Source: Bacteroidales bacterium
Lineage (GTDB): Bacteria > Bacteroidota > Bacteroidia > Bacteroidales > UBA932
Length of the DNA stretch: 64,000 bases
Assembly (NCBI GenBank): GCA_017398335.1
Contig: JAFQGK010000018.1
Span: 62,001 to 126,000, forward strand
Reading direction: 5' to 3'
The translations under genes were made by a program, and so were the position numbers. This document shows, piece by piece, positions 49,979-59,345 of the stretch. The notes below the pieces were generated by a model. It made no database searches, was not told where the DNA came from, and was given only the letters and a program-made list of their open reading frames with translations. How positions within the stretch are numbered: the first letter of the stretch is position 1; the number at the start of each line of letters is the position of its first letter.

Positions 49979-50826
49979 AGACAGGTATAATTGGACTAGG
50001 ATTGATAGGAGGTTCGATGGCCATAGATCTTCGGCGAAGAGGATTTGCTGAAGAAGTCATTGGCGTTGAGGCGGAGCCTGTAAATGCCTCTGCGGCACTC
50101 AAGATCGGTCTGGTGGACAGGATTGTGAGTCAGGAAGAGTGCGTGAAAGAAAGCGACATCATCGTGCTGGCGGTGCCTGTAGGAACGGCTTCAAGGCTCT
50201 TGCCGGAAGTGCTTGATGCAATAAGCCGGTCAGAGTCCGGAAAGACGGTCATAGATGTCTGCTCGACAAAGGAGCAGCTGGTGAATGTGGTCAGGAACCA
50301 TCCGGCGCGAAGACGCTATGTGGCTACCCATCCCATGGCCGGAACCGAGTATAGCGGACCGTGGGCAGCGATGCCGGGACTTTTTGATGGTCATGCCTGC
50401 ATCATATGCGATCCGGAAGATTCTGACCCTCAGGCTGTGGAACTCATTGAGGAGCTGTACAATGTGCTGAATATGAGGACAATAGAAATGCCGGCCGTCA
50501 GTCATGACGTTCATACGGCTTATGTGTCTCATATTTCACATATAACTTCCTTTGCACTGGCTCTTACGGTTCTTGACAAAGAGAAGGACGAAAAGCATAT
50601 CTTCGATCTTGCATCGGGAGGTTTTTCTTCTACGGTCCGTCTGGCGAAGAGCAGCCCTGACATGTGGACGCCGATTCTTTCGCAGAACAGGGAAAACGTG
50701 CTGCATGTGATGGATACATATATTGAAAAGATGAATGCCTTCAGGGAGGCTATCGCTGAAGGAGATGAGGAGAAGGTGCGCAGTCTGATAGAGGAGGCGA
50801 ACCGAATCCGTAGGATAATACGATAA
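49975..50826 (+). CDS. tyrA: Prephenate dehydrogenase
   Basis: 283 residues. N-terminal NAD(P) fold with IIGLGLIGGSMAIDLRR, IIVLAVPVG, DVCSTK and the catalytic THPMAGTEYSGPW, then a helical dimerisation domain (VSHISHITSFALA, FDLASGGFSSTVRLAKSSPDMW). Makes 4-hydroxyphenylpyruvate from prephenate. No ACT domain. Start overlaps the aminotransferase stop. Confidence 0.95.
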   Translation: MKTGIIGLGLIGGSMAIDLRRRGFAEEVIGVEAEPVNASAALKIGLVDRIVSQEECVKESDIIVLAVPVGTASRLLPEVLDAISRSESGKTVIDVCSTKEQLVNVVRNHPARRRYVATHPMAGTEYSGPWAAMPGLFDGHACIICDPEDSDPQAVELIEELYNVLNMRTIEMPAVSHDVHTAYVSHISHITSFALALTVLDKEKDEKHIFDLASGGFSSTVRLAKSSPDMWTPILSQNRENVLHVMDTYIEKMNAFREAIAEGDEEKVRSLIEEANRIRRIIR

Positions 50827-50848
50827 TGAACAGATAAAGCATAGAACT

Positions 50849-51958
50849 ATGGCTAACAAGAAATTGGAACTGGTCCCTCTATACGATTGGGGAATGTTCA
50901 CAGAACCGAGACCGAGCGTCGTGGCCGGTCCGTGCAGTGCAGAGACCGAAGAACAGGTAATGGAAACTGCCAGGGGACTCAAGGAAATGGGTATCAACGT
51001 TTACCGTGCCGGAATATGGAAGCCAAGAACTCACCCGGGTTCATTTGAAGGTATAGGAACAGAGGGACTCAGGTGGATGCAGAGGGCCAGAAAGGAGTTC
51101 GGACTCAAGATTGCGACGGAGGTGGCCAGCGAGCGCCATGTCATGGAGTGTATCAAATTTGGAGTCGACCTTGTATGGATAGGAGCAAGAACAACAGCAA
51201 ATCCATTCCTTGTTCAGGAAATTGCAGATGCTCTCAAGGATACTGACATTCCGGTTCTTGTGAAGAATCCGGTCAATCCTGATCTGGAACTCTGGATCGG
51301 AGCTCTTGAGCGTCTGAATCGTGCAGGTGTCAGGAAACTGGGAGTCATCCACAGAGGATTCTCGACATTTGAGAAGATCAAGTACCGTAATGACCCGCAG
51401 TGGCAGATCGCTATTGAATTGCGCAGCCGCTATCCTGAGCTGCCGTTCTTTGTGGATCCGTCTCATATGGGAGGAAGCACTGACTATATCCGTGAGATAT
51501 CTCAAAGATCGCTTGACCTGGGTTTTGAGGGACTTATGGTAGAGTCTCACTGCAATCCGTCCTGTGCCATGAGCGATGCCAAGCAGCAGCTTACACCAGA
51601 CCAGTTGAGCGACCTTCTCTATAATCAGATAGCTGTCAGGGATGCAGATTCGGATTCTCCTCAATGGAAGGAGAATATCGATCAGCTCAGGGCAAAGATT
51701 GATGTTATCGATGAGAATCTGCTTTATGTGCTGGCTTCCCGTATGAAGGTCAGCCGTCAGATAGGACAATATAAGAAAGATAATAATATCGCCATTCTAC
51801 AGGCTTCACGCTGGGATTCCGTCCTTGCCAAGGTTGTGGAAAAAGGTGCGGATTACGAACTGTCGGAGAAATTCCTTACAGCAGTGTTCAATGCAATTCA
51901 TGAGGCTTCTGTGGAGGCCCAGAATGAAATCATTTCAGGCCGTCCTTCAGAACTTTGA
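50849..51958 (+). CDS. Bifunctional DAHP synthase (type I beta) / chorismate mutase
   Basis: 369 residues. DAHP synthase domain (about 1-265) with VVAGPCSAETEEQ, YRAGIWKPRTHPGSFEG, IGARTTANPFLVQE, PVLVKNPVNPD, FVDPSHMGGSTDY and VESHCNPSCAMSDAKQQL. A C-terminal type II chorismate mutase (about 270-360: IDQLRAKIDVIDENLLYVLASRMKVSRQIGQYKKD). The fusion catalyses the first step of the shikimate pathway and the branch to prephenate, with the mutase domain often acting as the feedback sensor. Last gene of the operon; 29 bases overlap the convergent lpxK. Confidence 0.95.
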   Translation: MANKKLELVPLYDWGMFTEPRPSVVAGPCSAETEEQVMETARGLKEMGINVYRAGIWKPRTHPGSFEGIGTEGLRWMQRARKEFGLKIATEVASERHVMECIKFGVDLVWIGARTTANPFLVQEIADALKDTDIPVLVKNPVNPDLELWIGALERLNRAGVRKLGVIHRGFSTFEKIKYRNDPQWQIAIELRSRYPELPFFVDPSHMGGSTDYIREISQRSLDLGFEGLMVESHCNPSCAMSDAKQQLTPDQLSDLLYNQIAVRDADSDSPQWKENIDQLRAKIDVIDENLLYVLASRMKVSRQIGQYKKDNNIAILQASRWDSVLAKVVEKGADYELSEKFLTAVFNAIHEASVEAQNEIISGRPSEL

Positions 51959-53060
51959 TGAATGTTTCCTTTTCGTTTTCGGTAAGGAAAGCAGTCTTGA
52001 TAGGGGAGTAGAACATTCTTTGTTTCAACTCCTCTTTTATTTTATGGCAGTCTCTGACTCTCTGACAATCCTTCTCTGTGGTCATTATGACAGATGTCGG
52101 GAACTCTCTGGCAGCAGACGCTATTGTGTTGATGTCTGATCTTGAGAACTTGTGATGGTCTGGAAATCTGAAATGTCTTACAATCTTGTAATCGCTGCTG
52201 AGATAGCTTAGAAGAGGCGCATCGTTGGCTATTCCGGAGAAAAGGATAAGCCTTTTGGTATAAATGTATCTTGGGTCTCCTTCCGGAAATACCGCTTCTG
52301 CGCCATCGTAGCATATTGTGGAGAAGAAGATATGTTGCCTGCGTCCGTTTCTGCGGATTCCGCTGCATGAGGCTGCATCAAAATTTCTGATGCCCAGGTT
52401 TTCTGCCCAGCTGCATTTCTCCCATGCATTCAGTTCATTCGGGCATTTCGATACTATGATGATGTCAGCGGCACCAATCCTTTCCGGGAGGTCGCGTAAT
52501 CTGCCGAACGGCAGCAGGTGGTCATTATAGACAGGACGGCTGTAATCTACCAGAACTATTGAAACAGTCGGCTTGAGAGCCCTGTGCTGATATGCGTCGT
52601 CAAGAATGATCAGGTCAGCAGCCTGCAGATTCTTGTCAATGCATTTGCGTGCTTTCTTGGAGGTCTGCAGTTTTTCCGGATGGACAAGGAAATCACATCC
52701 TTCGATACGTGATTTGTCTACAGCTACAGTAATTCCAGGGAATTTCTTCTTGATCTGAAGAGGCTCGTCGCCGTATGCGAGAGCGCTGCCGTCCGCCGTC
52801 ACCTGCTGAAAGCCCTTGGTCTTGCGCTTGTAGCCGCGTGAAAGGACTGCCAGATTCTTTCTTCCCCAGTCTTCATCGTTCAGGAGAGTCCTTATGAGCA
52901 TCTCTGTGTGAGGGGTCTTGCCGGTTCCTCCCACAGTTACGTTGCCTATGCATATGGTAGGTACGTCGGCGCTGCTGACTTTCTTGAGTCCGCTGTCGTA
53001 TAGAAAATGTCTGATCTTAAGGCTAAGCCAATAAGGAAAAAGCAGTATCTTGTCAATCAT
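51930..53060 (-). CDS. lpxK: Tetraacyldisaccharide 4'-kinase
   Basis: 376 residues from ATG 53060. Phosphorylates the lipid A precursor at the 4' position at the inner membrane. Seen: an N-terminal membrane-associated segment (LLFPYWLSLKIRHFLYD), the Walker A GNVTVGGTGKTPHTEML, VLSRGYKRKTKG, GDEPLQIKKKF, ILDDAYQHR and MTTEKDCQR. A GTG at 53069 that overlaps the stop of the upstream dus gene is an alternative start. Convergent with the DAHP synthase gene. Confidence 0.93.
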   Translation of the reverse strand: MIDKILLFPYWLSLKIRHFLYDSGLKKVSSADVPTICIGNVTVGGTGKTPHTEMLIRTLLNDEDWGRKNLAVLSRGYKRKTKGFQQVTADGSALAYGDEPLQIKKKFPGITVAVDKSRIEGCDFLVHPEKLQTSKKARKCIDKNLQAADLIILDDAYQHRALKPTVSIVLVDYSRPVYNDHLLPFGRLRDLPERIGAADIIIVSKCPNELNAWEKCSWAENLGIRNFDAASCSGIRRNGRRQHIFFSTICYDGAEAVFPEGDPRYIYTKRLILFSGIANDAPLLSYLSSDYKIVRHFRFPDHHKFSRSDINTIASAAREFPTSVIMTTEKDCQRVRDCHKIKEELKQRMFYSPIKTAFLTENEKETFIKVLKDGLK

Positions 53061-53065
53061 AGCAA

Positions 53066-54100
53066 TCACAGGTTATAAATGTTTCCGGCCATAGGGGCTT
53101 CTTCTTCACCCCATCTGTCCGCGATGCCGTCCAATGTCAGGAACAGTTCTTCCGGGTCGTTCAGTGTCACCAGCTTGAGTCTTGTTTCCTTGAAGTCCGG
53201 AAGGCCCTTGAAATAACATGAAAGATGTCTTCTCATCTCAAGAACTCCAACTCGGTCTCCCTTGATCTCCAGAGACTTGGCAAGATGCCTTTTGGCAAGT
53301 CCGACTCTTTCTGTCACACTCATCTGCGGAAGGATCTCTCCTGTCTGCAGATAATGTTTTATTTCTTTGAATATCCACGGATGGCCATAGGTGGCGCGTC
53401 CTATCATGATGCCGTCGACTCCGTAGCGTTCAAAATGTTCCTTGGCTTTCTGAGGTGAGTTGATGTCTCCATTTCCGATGATGGGAATCTTCATGCGCGG
53501 ATTCTCCTTCACTTTGCCTATCAGGGTCCAGTCCGCCTCTCCCTTGTACATCTGGCATCTTGTTCGCCCGTGTATGGTCAGTCCCTGGATTCCGACGTCC
53601 TGAAGTCTTTCAGCAAGCTCTACTATAATCTTGGAGTCCTCGTCCCAGCCGAGTCTGGTCTTCACGGTCACAGGAAGCTTTACGGCTTCTACCACGCGTC
53701 TGGTGATTTCTACCATTTTGTCCGGCTCCCTCATCATTCCGGAACCAGCTCCGCGTCTGGCAATCTTGCTGACCGGACATCCGAAATTGATGTCTACAAG
53801 GTCAGCACCATGGCTTGAGGTTATTTCTGCAGCCCTTTCCGCCATCACTGCGGCATCAACCATGGCCTCCGGAATATTGCCGTAGATCTGAATGCCTATA
53901 GGTGCTTCATAGTCGTATGTTACGAGTTTTTCAAGGGATTTGCGCGCATCCCGTATCAGCCCGTCGGAAGAAATGAATTCCGTGTACATCATATCTGCGC
54001 CGAATTCCTTGCAGATGAATCTGAAGGATGCGTCCGTCACGTCTTCCATAGGTGCCAGCAGAAGCGGCTTGTCTCCGAGATCTATGTTTCCTATCTTCAT
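53066..54100 (-). CDS. dusB: tRNA-dihydrouridine synthase (DusB-type)
   Basis: 344-residue FMN enzyme that reduces uridine in tRNA. Seen: LLAPMEDVTDASFR, DMMYTEFISS, DINFGCPVSKIARRGAGSG with the catalytic Cys, PVTVKTRLGW, IHGRTRCQMYKG and IPIIGNGDI, then the helical C-terminal domain. Immediately upstream of lpxK on the same strand with overlapping ends, so one transcript. Confidence 0.93.
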   Translation of the reverse strand: MKIGNIDLGDKPLLLAPMEDVTDASFRFICKEFGADMMYTEFISSDGLIRDARKSLEKLVTYDYEAPIGIQIYGNIPEAMVDAAVMAERAAEITSSHGADLVDINFGCPVSKIARRGAGSGMMREPDKMVEITRRVVEAVKLPVTVKTRLGWDEDSKIIVELAERLQDVGIQGLTIHGRTRCQMYKGEADWTLIGKVKENPRMKIPIIGNGDINSPQKAKEHFERYGVDGIMIGRATYGHPWIFKEIKHYLQTGEILPQMSVTERVGLAKRHLAKSLEIKGDRVGVLEMRRHLSCYFKGLPDFKETRLKLVTLNDPEELFLTLDGIADRWGEEEAPMAGNIYNL

Positions 54101-54148
54101 ACAATCTGCAAAAATACAAAAGTTAGATAATATCTTGGTGATTTTTGG

Positions 54149-54156
54149 TAAATTTG
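54149..54156 (+). promoter_or_regulatory. -7 element for mlaE-mlaF
   Basis: TAAATTTG 16 bases before the mlaE ATG, in the divergent region shared with dusB. Confidence 0.5.
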
Positions 54157-54172
54157 CCGTTGATAAAGAACT

Positions 54173-54925
54173 ATGAAAATGATAAAAAAGTTTCTTGAGT
54201 CGATAGGTGAATATTTCCTTTTCCTGAAAATGGTCTTCAGGAAGCCTGAAAAGTGGAAAATATTCTGGAGACAGCTGGTTGTCGAGTCAGATAAACTGAT
54301 ACTTTCTTCAATCCTTCTTGTCGGTGTGATATCTCTCTTCATCGGAGGAGTCCTTGTGATTCAGACTGCTTCAAACCTTGAGAATCCTATAATCGACAAG
54401 ATGTACATCGGCTATATGGTCAGGGAGAGTCTCATTCTTGAGTTCTGTTCGACAATGATCGCTCTTATCCTCGCAGGCAAGATGGGTTCGAACATATCTT
54501 CTGAAATCGGAAGCATGCGCATAACCGAGCAGATCGATGCCATGGAGATGATGGGTGTCAATTCTGCCGGTTTCCTTGTACTTCCGAAGCTGGTAGCGAC
54601 TACTGTTCTCAGTCCGCTGCTGATGTTGCTGAGCCTTGCCTTGGGACTTGTCGGCGGCTGGATAGTGGTGGAATCCACCTATATAATCCCACCTCCGTCA
54701 TACATTACCGGAATCAAGGCTTTCTATAACGGATTCTATATTTTCTACAGCTGCTTCAAGATGTCCTTATTCTGCTTCATGATATCTTCCATTGCGGCTT
54801 TCAACGGATATTACGCCAAAGGCGGATCTCTTGGCGTCGGACAGTCCAGCACGAGGTCGATTGTCATAACAAGCATACTGATTCTGCTGGCAGACCTGAT
54901 AGTCACTCAGCTTATGCTCTATTAA
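54173..54925 (+). CDS. mlaE: MlaE-type ABC transporter permease
   Basis: 250 residues, five or six spans. The MlaE/YrbE family segment is clear: IALILAGKMGSNISSEIGSMRITEQIDAMEMMGV (Glu-rich cytoplasmic EQIDA motif), LVLPKLVATTVLSPLL, GFYIFYSCFKMSLFCFMISSIAAFNGYYAKGGSLGVG. Works with MlaF and an MCE protein to move phospholipids between the membranes. Begins with MKMIKK; 15 bases before mlaF. No mlaD is adjacent, since the next gene is on the other strand. Confidence 0.93.
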   Translation: MKMIKKFLESIGEYFLFLKMVFRKPEKWKIFWRQLVVESDKLILSSILLVGVISLFIGGVLVIQTASNLENPIIDKMYIGYMVRESLILEFCSTMIALILAGKMGSNISSEIGSMRITEQIDAMEMMGVNSAGFLVLPKLVATTVLSPLLMLLSLALGLVGGWIVVESTYIIPPPSYITGIKAFYNGFYIFYSCFKMSLFCFMISSIAAFNGYYAKGGSLGVGQSSTRSIVITSILILLADLIVTQLMLY

Positions 54926-54940
54926 TCAATCTGTTACGCT

Positions 54941-55693
54941 ATGATAAAAGTAGAACATCTATATAAGGGATTTGACGGTACGCCGGTGCTTAAAGATATA
55001 TCGGTGACATATGAACCGGGCAAATGCAATATGATAATCGGTGCCAGCGGATCGGGAAAGACGGTCCTTCTCAAGAACCTTATCGGTCTGATGGAGCCGG
55101 ATAGCGGTGATATATATTACGGCGACAGGAGGATGAGTGAACTGACTTCCCGGGAGAAGATGAAACTCAGGCAGAGGATCGGTATCCTCTTTCAGGGCAG
55201 TGCGCTTTTCGATTTTGCTACGGTCATTGAGAATGTCATGTTTCCGATGGAATTCTTTACGGACTGGTCGCCGGCTCAGAGAAGGGAGAGGGCTCAGTAT
55301 TGTCTGGAAAAGGTAAATGTCATTGGATCGGATGACAAGTATCCTAACGAACTCAGCGGCGGAATGCAGAAAAGGGTCGGAATTGCCCGTGCAATAGCTT
55401 TGAATCCGGAGTTCCTGTTCTGTGACGAACCGAATTCAGGACTCGACCCTTACACGTCGATTCTGATAGACAGGCTCATCAGCGATCTCACCAAGGAATT
55501 CAATATGACAACTGTGGTAAACACCCACGATATGAACTCCATTCTCGAGATTGGGGATAAAATCGGATTCATTCATCAGGGAACTCTGCTTTGGCAGGGA
55601 GACCGTCATTCCATACTCGAAACCGACTGCAGGGAACTGAGGGATTTCGTGTGTGCCAATACTCTGGCAAGAAATATCATAGAAGGACGCTGA
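54941..55693 (+). CDS. mlaF: MlaF-type ABC transporter ATP-binding protein
   Basis: 250 residues. Walker A GASGSGKTVLLK, Q-loop LFQGSALFD, signature LSGGMQKRVGIARA, Walker B EFLFCDEPNSGLDP, H-loop NTHDMN. The GSALFD and SGLDPYTS words are typical of MlaF. Ends one base from the convergent beta-barrel gene. Confidence 0.95.
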   Translation: MIKVEHLYKGFDGTPVLKDISVTYEPGKCNMIIGASGSGKTVLLKNLIGLMEPDSGDIYYGDRRMSELTSREKMKLRQRIGILFQGSALFDFATVIENVMFPMEFFTDWSPAQRRERAQYCLEKVNVIGSDDKYPNELSGGMQKRVGIARAIALNPEFLFCDEPNSGLDPYTSILIDRLISDLTKEFNMTTVVNTHDMNSILEIGDKIGFIHQGTLLWQGDRHSILETDCRELRDFVCANTLARNIIEGR

Positions 55694-56932
55694 TCAGAGC
55701 CTTGCTCTAAGTCCCATTTCGAAACCAAGCATCAGCGGCTGTGCTGTCCTGATGCTCTTTGGCTGGTTGCAGTTGAAGTAATATCTAAGGCTTGGATCCA
55801 GATAGATGCCAAGATGCTTTCCAAGCATGAATTCAACACCGATACCGAGGTCTGCGGATAACTGTACACCTTTGACCGGCTCTTTGTGGATGATGTCTTT
55901 TGCAAGGACGCGGTATTCGTCAGTCACGCATTTTTCCACAGCTCCACCGGCATATGCATAGAAATTCACAAATCTGTTCTCTACTATGTTATAATAAGCA
56001 TTTACAGGGATTCCCACGTAATGCTGGGTGTTGCGTATGTTGGATCTCACCGGTTCGGTAATCTGTCCGTTCTCGACTTTAGTGTATTCGCCGTAGAATT
56101 TTCTTGAGAGAAGGGTGTAGTTGAGTCCCACTCCGAGTGACCATCTTGAATTGAAGCCGATCTTGACTCCGGCACCGAATGAGAGAGGAATTCCATAGGT
56201 GTCACCTGCTTCAGTCTGTGTTATGCCTGTCTTTACAGGAGCAGCAGATAAAGTAGGTCTTCGCACTATTCCTGCCTTACCTGTATTCTGTGCGGAGTTT
56301 GTGCCGGTTATTCCTGAAAGGACCAATGAAACATTAGCTCTTCTGTCCTTGATTTCAGATTCGTCATCAATCCAGCTGTCTTCTGCCGCAATGGTTTCTT
56401 CGCTATGGGTACTGCCGGTGCTTTCGTTTGTAGGGGTTGCTGTAACATCCTCAGACTGAGCGGCTTCGGGGGTCTGGTTGTGCTCTGGCGTTTCTGTGGC
56501 CTCAGCAATCTCAGTCGTTTCAGTTGTTTCAGCTGTTTCAGTTGTTTCGGCATTCCTGACAGCAGATAATATTGTTGTCGGCCTGATGGATTCCGCTTCC
56601 GGAGCCATGGCGGTCAGATTATCTTCTGCAGGCATCTCAGTCACGACAGACACCTCATGTTCAGAAACCGGTTCGACGATCTCAGCAACAATATTTTCGT
56701 CGCTGATTTCCGGAGCAGGATGTGCAAGGAACACTCCGAAAGCAAGAGCAGCAGCTGCCGAAATGCCGATAGCTGCACGTCTCCAGAATATCACGGCTTT
56801 TTTACGCTGCGCGATTCTGTCGAGCTCCGATGAAACACCGTCCCAGATGTGAGCAGGAACTTCTTCCTGTCCACCTTCCAGAATTGACTTCATCAAAAGG
56901 TCTGTTTCGTTATGTTGCTGTCCGTCAAACAT
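55694..56932 (-). CDS. Putative anti-sigma protein fused to an outer-membrane beta-barrel
   Basis: 412 residues. N-terminal cytosolic part (1-46, HNETDLLMKSILEGGQEEVPAHIWDGV), one span (AAIGISAAAALAFGVFLAH, about 52-70), a long periplasmic Glu/Thr-rich linker (about 75-210, with ETTETAETTETTE built from 9-base DNA repeats), and a C-terminal barrel (about 235-412, FGAGVKIGFNSRWSLGVGLNYTLLSR ... MLGFEMGLRARL). Overlaps the upstream ECF sigma gene by 8 bases, so anti-sigma function is inferred from position; the barrel would put both ends of one chain in different membranes. Confidence 0.7.
   Translation of the reverse strand: MFDGQQHNETDLLMKSILEGGQEEVPAHIWDGVSSELDRIAQRKKAVIFWRRAAIGISAAAALAFGVFLAHPAPEISDENIVAEIVEPVSEHEVSVVTEMPAEDNLTAMAPEAESIRPTTILSAVRNAETTETAETTETTEIAEATETPEHNQTPEAAQSEDVTATPTNESTGSTHSEETIAAEDSWIDDESEIKDRRANVSLVLSGITGTNSAQNTGKAGIVRRPTLSAAPVKTGITQTEAGDTYGIPLSFGAGVKIGFNSRWSLGVGLNYTLLSRKFYGEYTKVENGQITEPVRSNIRNTQHYVGIPVNAYYNIVENRFVNFYAYAGGAVEKCVTDEYRVLAKDIIHKEPVKGVQLSADLGIGVEFMLGKHLGIYLDPSLRYYFNCNQPKSIRTAQPLMLGFEMGLRARL
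56511..56551. repeat. Short tandem repeat (9-base units) in the linker
   Basis: Units like TTTCAGTTG and TTTCAGCTG repeat across this stretch and encode Thr-Glu-Thr/Ala runs of the linker on the minus strand. In-frame length change would alter the linker only. Confidence 0.55.
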
Positions 56933-57467
56933 TTTCTGTCTTCTGTATCTTGTTCTGCAGCCAGGCTCTTGCCCTGCTGAACTGAGTCCTTGATGTCGTT
57001 TCGGATATTCCCAGAATATCTGCGATTTCCTTATGGGAGTATCCTTCTATCGCATACATGTTGAATACGGTCCTGAATCCGGGCGGGAGCGACATTACCA
57101 GCTCCATCAACTCCTTGTATCCTATGTTCTGCATCTGGGATGTGGTCTCCGCCTTCATGCCTCTGACAGCCTCCAGCTCGTCGCTCATTTTCAGGGCGTC
57201 CTTTTTTCTGAGACTCATCAAGGCTGTCGTCACAAAAATCCTCCTTGCCCATCCCTCAAAAGAACCTTCTCCCTTATAGCTGTCCAGCCTTGTGAAGAGG
57301 GTTATGAACCCATCCTGAAGGACATCTTCAGCTGCTGTCCGGTCACCGATATACCTTATGCAGACGGGAAACATACGGGGAGCCAGACGATCATAAAGGA
57401 TCTTCTGAGCCGCCCGATTTCCTTTCTTGCAGGATTCAATCAGTTGAAGGTCAAAGGTTTCAGCCAC
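56925..57467 (-). CDS. ECF-type RNA polymerase sigma factor
   Basis: 180 residues. Sigma-2 region: DRLAPRMFPVCIRYIGDRTAAEDVLQDGFITLF with the SYKGEGSFEGWARRI segment; sigma-4 region: MELVMSLPPGFRTVFNMYAIEGYSHKEIADILGISETTSRTQFSRARAWL. Length fits ECF factors. The overlap with the putative anti-sigma/barrel gene suggests an envelope-stress or nutrient signal relay. Divergent from the TPR gene. Confidence 0.93.
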   Translation of the reverse strand: MAETFDLQLIESCKKGNRAAQKILYDRLAPRMFPVCIRYIGDRTAAEDVLQDGFITLFTRLDSYKGEGSFEGWARRIFVTTALMSLRKKDALKMSDELEAVRGMKAETTSQMQNIGYKELMELVMSLPPGFRTVFNMYAIEGYSHKEIADILGISETTSRTQFSRARAWLQNKIQKTENV

Positions 57468-57596
57468 TATCTGATAAATTGCGTCCGAAGCGCCTCCATT
57501 CTAACCTCTGCCCCAAAAAGATGCACTCCGGACAATAAATGTTGCATTCAGGGCAAATTTTTCCAAAGATGTGTATTTTTTCCGGATTTTGAGTAT

Positions 57597-57604
57597 TATT
57601 TTTG
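57597..57604 (+). promoter_or_regulatory. -7 element for the TPR-EnvC operon
   Basis: TATTTTTG 29 bases before the TPR ATG at 57633, matching TAnnTTTG. Confidence 0.4.
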
Positions 57605-57632
57605 TACGATTTCATCACCTTACAGTGAAACT

Positions 57633-59345
57633 ATGACAAGATTGCAAATAATATTACTGACCTTTGTAACCCTGTTCATCATTCCGTTCTACGGAGTGTC
57701 GGCTCAGAGTCCTCAGGCACAGGATGAGAATCTGATTGTGTCTGCGGTGACCCTGTATGATGCCGGAGATTTCGACGGGGCGGCAAAGATACTCAGACCG
57801 ATAATCGAGAGGAATCCCAAGTGCGATGCGGCATATTATTATCTGGCATTGTGTTCTCTGGCCAAAGGAGATGCTGAGCTGGGGGAAGCCTATTTTAGGG
57901 AGGCTGTGGCTATCGATCCGGGAAATTTCTGGTATCGTCATCGCCTGGCTGCCCTTTATGCAGCTACAAAGCGTCCGGAACTGGCTATATCCATATATGA
58001 AAAGCTCCTGAAGGATTTTCCTAAGAAAAGCGACCTGTATTTTGAACTGGTGGAGCTATATGTCGCTCAAGGTGAGAACGATAAGGCTCTCAAGACTCTG
58101 GATGAGATAGAAACAGTTTTCGGCAAGACGGAATCCATAACCGTATATCGCTTCAATCTTCTGCGTCGAATGAACCGTGCGGAAGAGGCGTTCAAGTCAC
58201 TTGAAGAATATAATCAGGAATATACATCACCTTATGTGCTTACAGCTCTTGCTGACTGGCAGATATCGATGTATAATGATTCGACCGCCCTTCGATATTA
58301 TGATGAAGCTCTCGAGGCGGCTCCGGACTATGCACCGGCCCTGCTGGGAAAGGCAGAGACACTGAGGATGACCAGAAAATACAATGATTATTTCAAGGTG
58401 CTGGATAAGTTCGTGTCAGATCCGTTTACTCCAGTAGAAGGCAAAAGCGACTATCTGATGGCCATAATCCAGAGGACTGACCCTAAGTTCATGAGGTCTT
58501 TCATGTCTCAGATGGACAGTGTGGTCGTCAGGACTCTTCAGGTGCACCCGTCAGACAGTACGGCGATGAATCTCGCAGGAGTGTGGTATTATTCTACAGA
58601 CAGGCGTGACGAGGCCGGAGAGTGGTTCCGCCGCAATGCGGAAACCTATTCCGAGAGTCTTGCTGCAAGTGCCTCATATGTCGAGTATCTGATGTATGCA
58701 GAGAAGTGGGACGAGCTTTCGGCAGCTGGCCGCAGTGCCTTTGAAAGATTTCCGGAGGAGACGGCCTTCCTCGAAATGGCCAGCGTGGGAGACTTCAATC
58801 TCAAACGTTATGACAGTGTTCTTGCGATATGTGACAAGGTGCTTGAAATAGCTCCGGCGGACACTTCCAAGACCCTTCGGGCCTGGTCTACAAAGGGGGA
58901 TATATATTATAAGCTGGGCGATTCCAAGAAGGCATACAAGGCATATGACAAGGCTCTGAAGATAAATCCGGACAATGTCTATGTCCTGAATAATTATGCA
59001 TATTACCTCAGCGAGGGGAGAAAGAAACTGAAGAAGGCTTATGAAATGAGCAAGAAGGTCGTGGAGGTGGAACCGGATAATGCTACATATCTGGATACTT
59101 TCGGATGGATTCTGTTCCTTCAGGGCAAGGCATTGGAAGCTAAGCCTTTCTTCAAGAAAGCCATGCTGTACGGTGGAAAGGACAGTGCAGTGATAATGGA
59201 CCATTATGCCGAGGTACTGTATGCTCTCAAAGAGTATGATCTGGCTTTCGTCTACTGGAATCTGGCGAAGAAGAAAAACGTAGATGGTGAAATACCAGAT
59301 CTGGATGCAAGAGTAGCCGTGCGTAAAAAGGAGATGAAGAAATGA
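57633..59345 (+). CDS. Exported TPR-repeat protein
   Basis: 570 residues from ATG 57633; a longer reading frame extends far upstream across the sigma gene but the signal sequence (MTRLQIILLTFVTLFIIPFYGVSAQ) marks the true start. The mature protein is nearly all TPR repeats (about twelve), e.g. AAYYYLALCSLAKGDAELGEAYFREA, YFELVELYVAQGENDKALKTL and NYAYYLSEGRKKLKKAYEMSKK. Probably a periplasmic assembly factor. ATGA overlap with the EnvC-like gene suggests a joint role in cell-wall remodelling. Confidence 0.88.
   Translation: MTRLQIILLTFVTLFIIPFYGVSAQSPQAQDENLIVSAVTLYDAGDFDGAAKILRPIIERNPKCDAAYYYLALCSLAKGDAELGEAYFREAVAIDPGNFWYRHRLAALYAATKRPELAISIYEKLLKDFPKKSDLYFELVELYVAQGENDKALKTLDEIETVFGKTESITVYRFNLLRRMNRAEEAFKSLEEYNQEYTSPYVLTALADWQISMYNDSTALRYYDEALEAAPDYAPALLGKAETLRMTRKYNDYFKVLDKFVSDPFTPVEGKSDYLMAIIQRTDPKFMRSFMSQMDSVVVRTLQVHPSDSTAMNLAGVWYYSTDRRDEAGEWFRRNAETYSESLAASASYVEYLMYAEKWDELSAAGRSAFERFPEETAFLEMASVGDFNLKRYDSVLAICDKVLEIAPADTSKTLRAWSTKGDIYYKLGDSKKAYKAYDKALKINPDNVYVLNNYAYYLSEGRKKLKKAYEMSKKVVEVEPDNATYLDTFGWILFLQGKALEAKPFFKKAMLYGGKDSAVIMDHYAEVLYALKEYDLAFVYWNLAKKKNVDGEIPDLDARVAVRKKEMKK

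Noticed and set aside
57033-57632. In-frame extension of the TPR protein upstream over the sigma gene
   Set aside because: The signal peptide at 57633 marks the start, a promoter element lies just before it, and the extension is antisense to the sigma factor gene.
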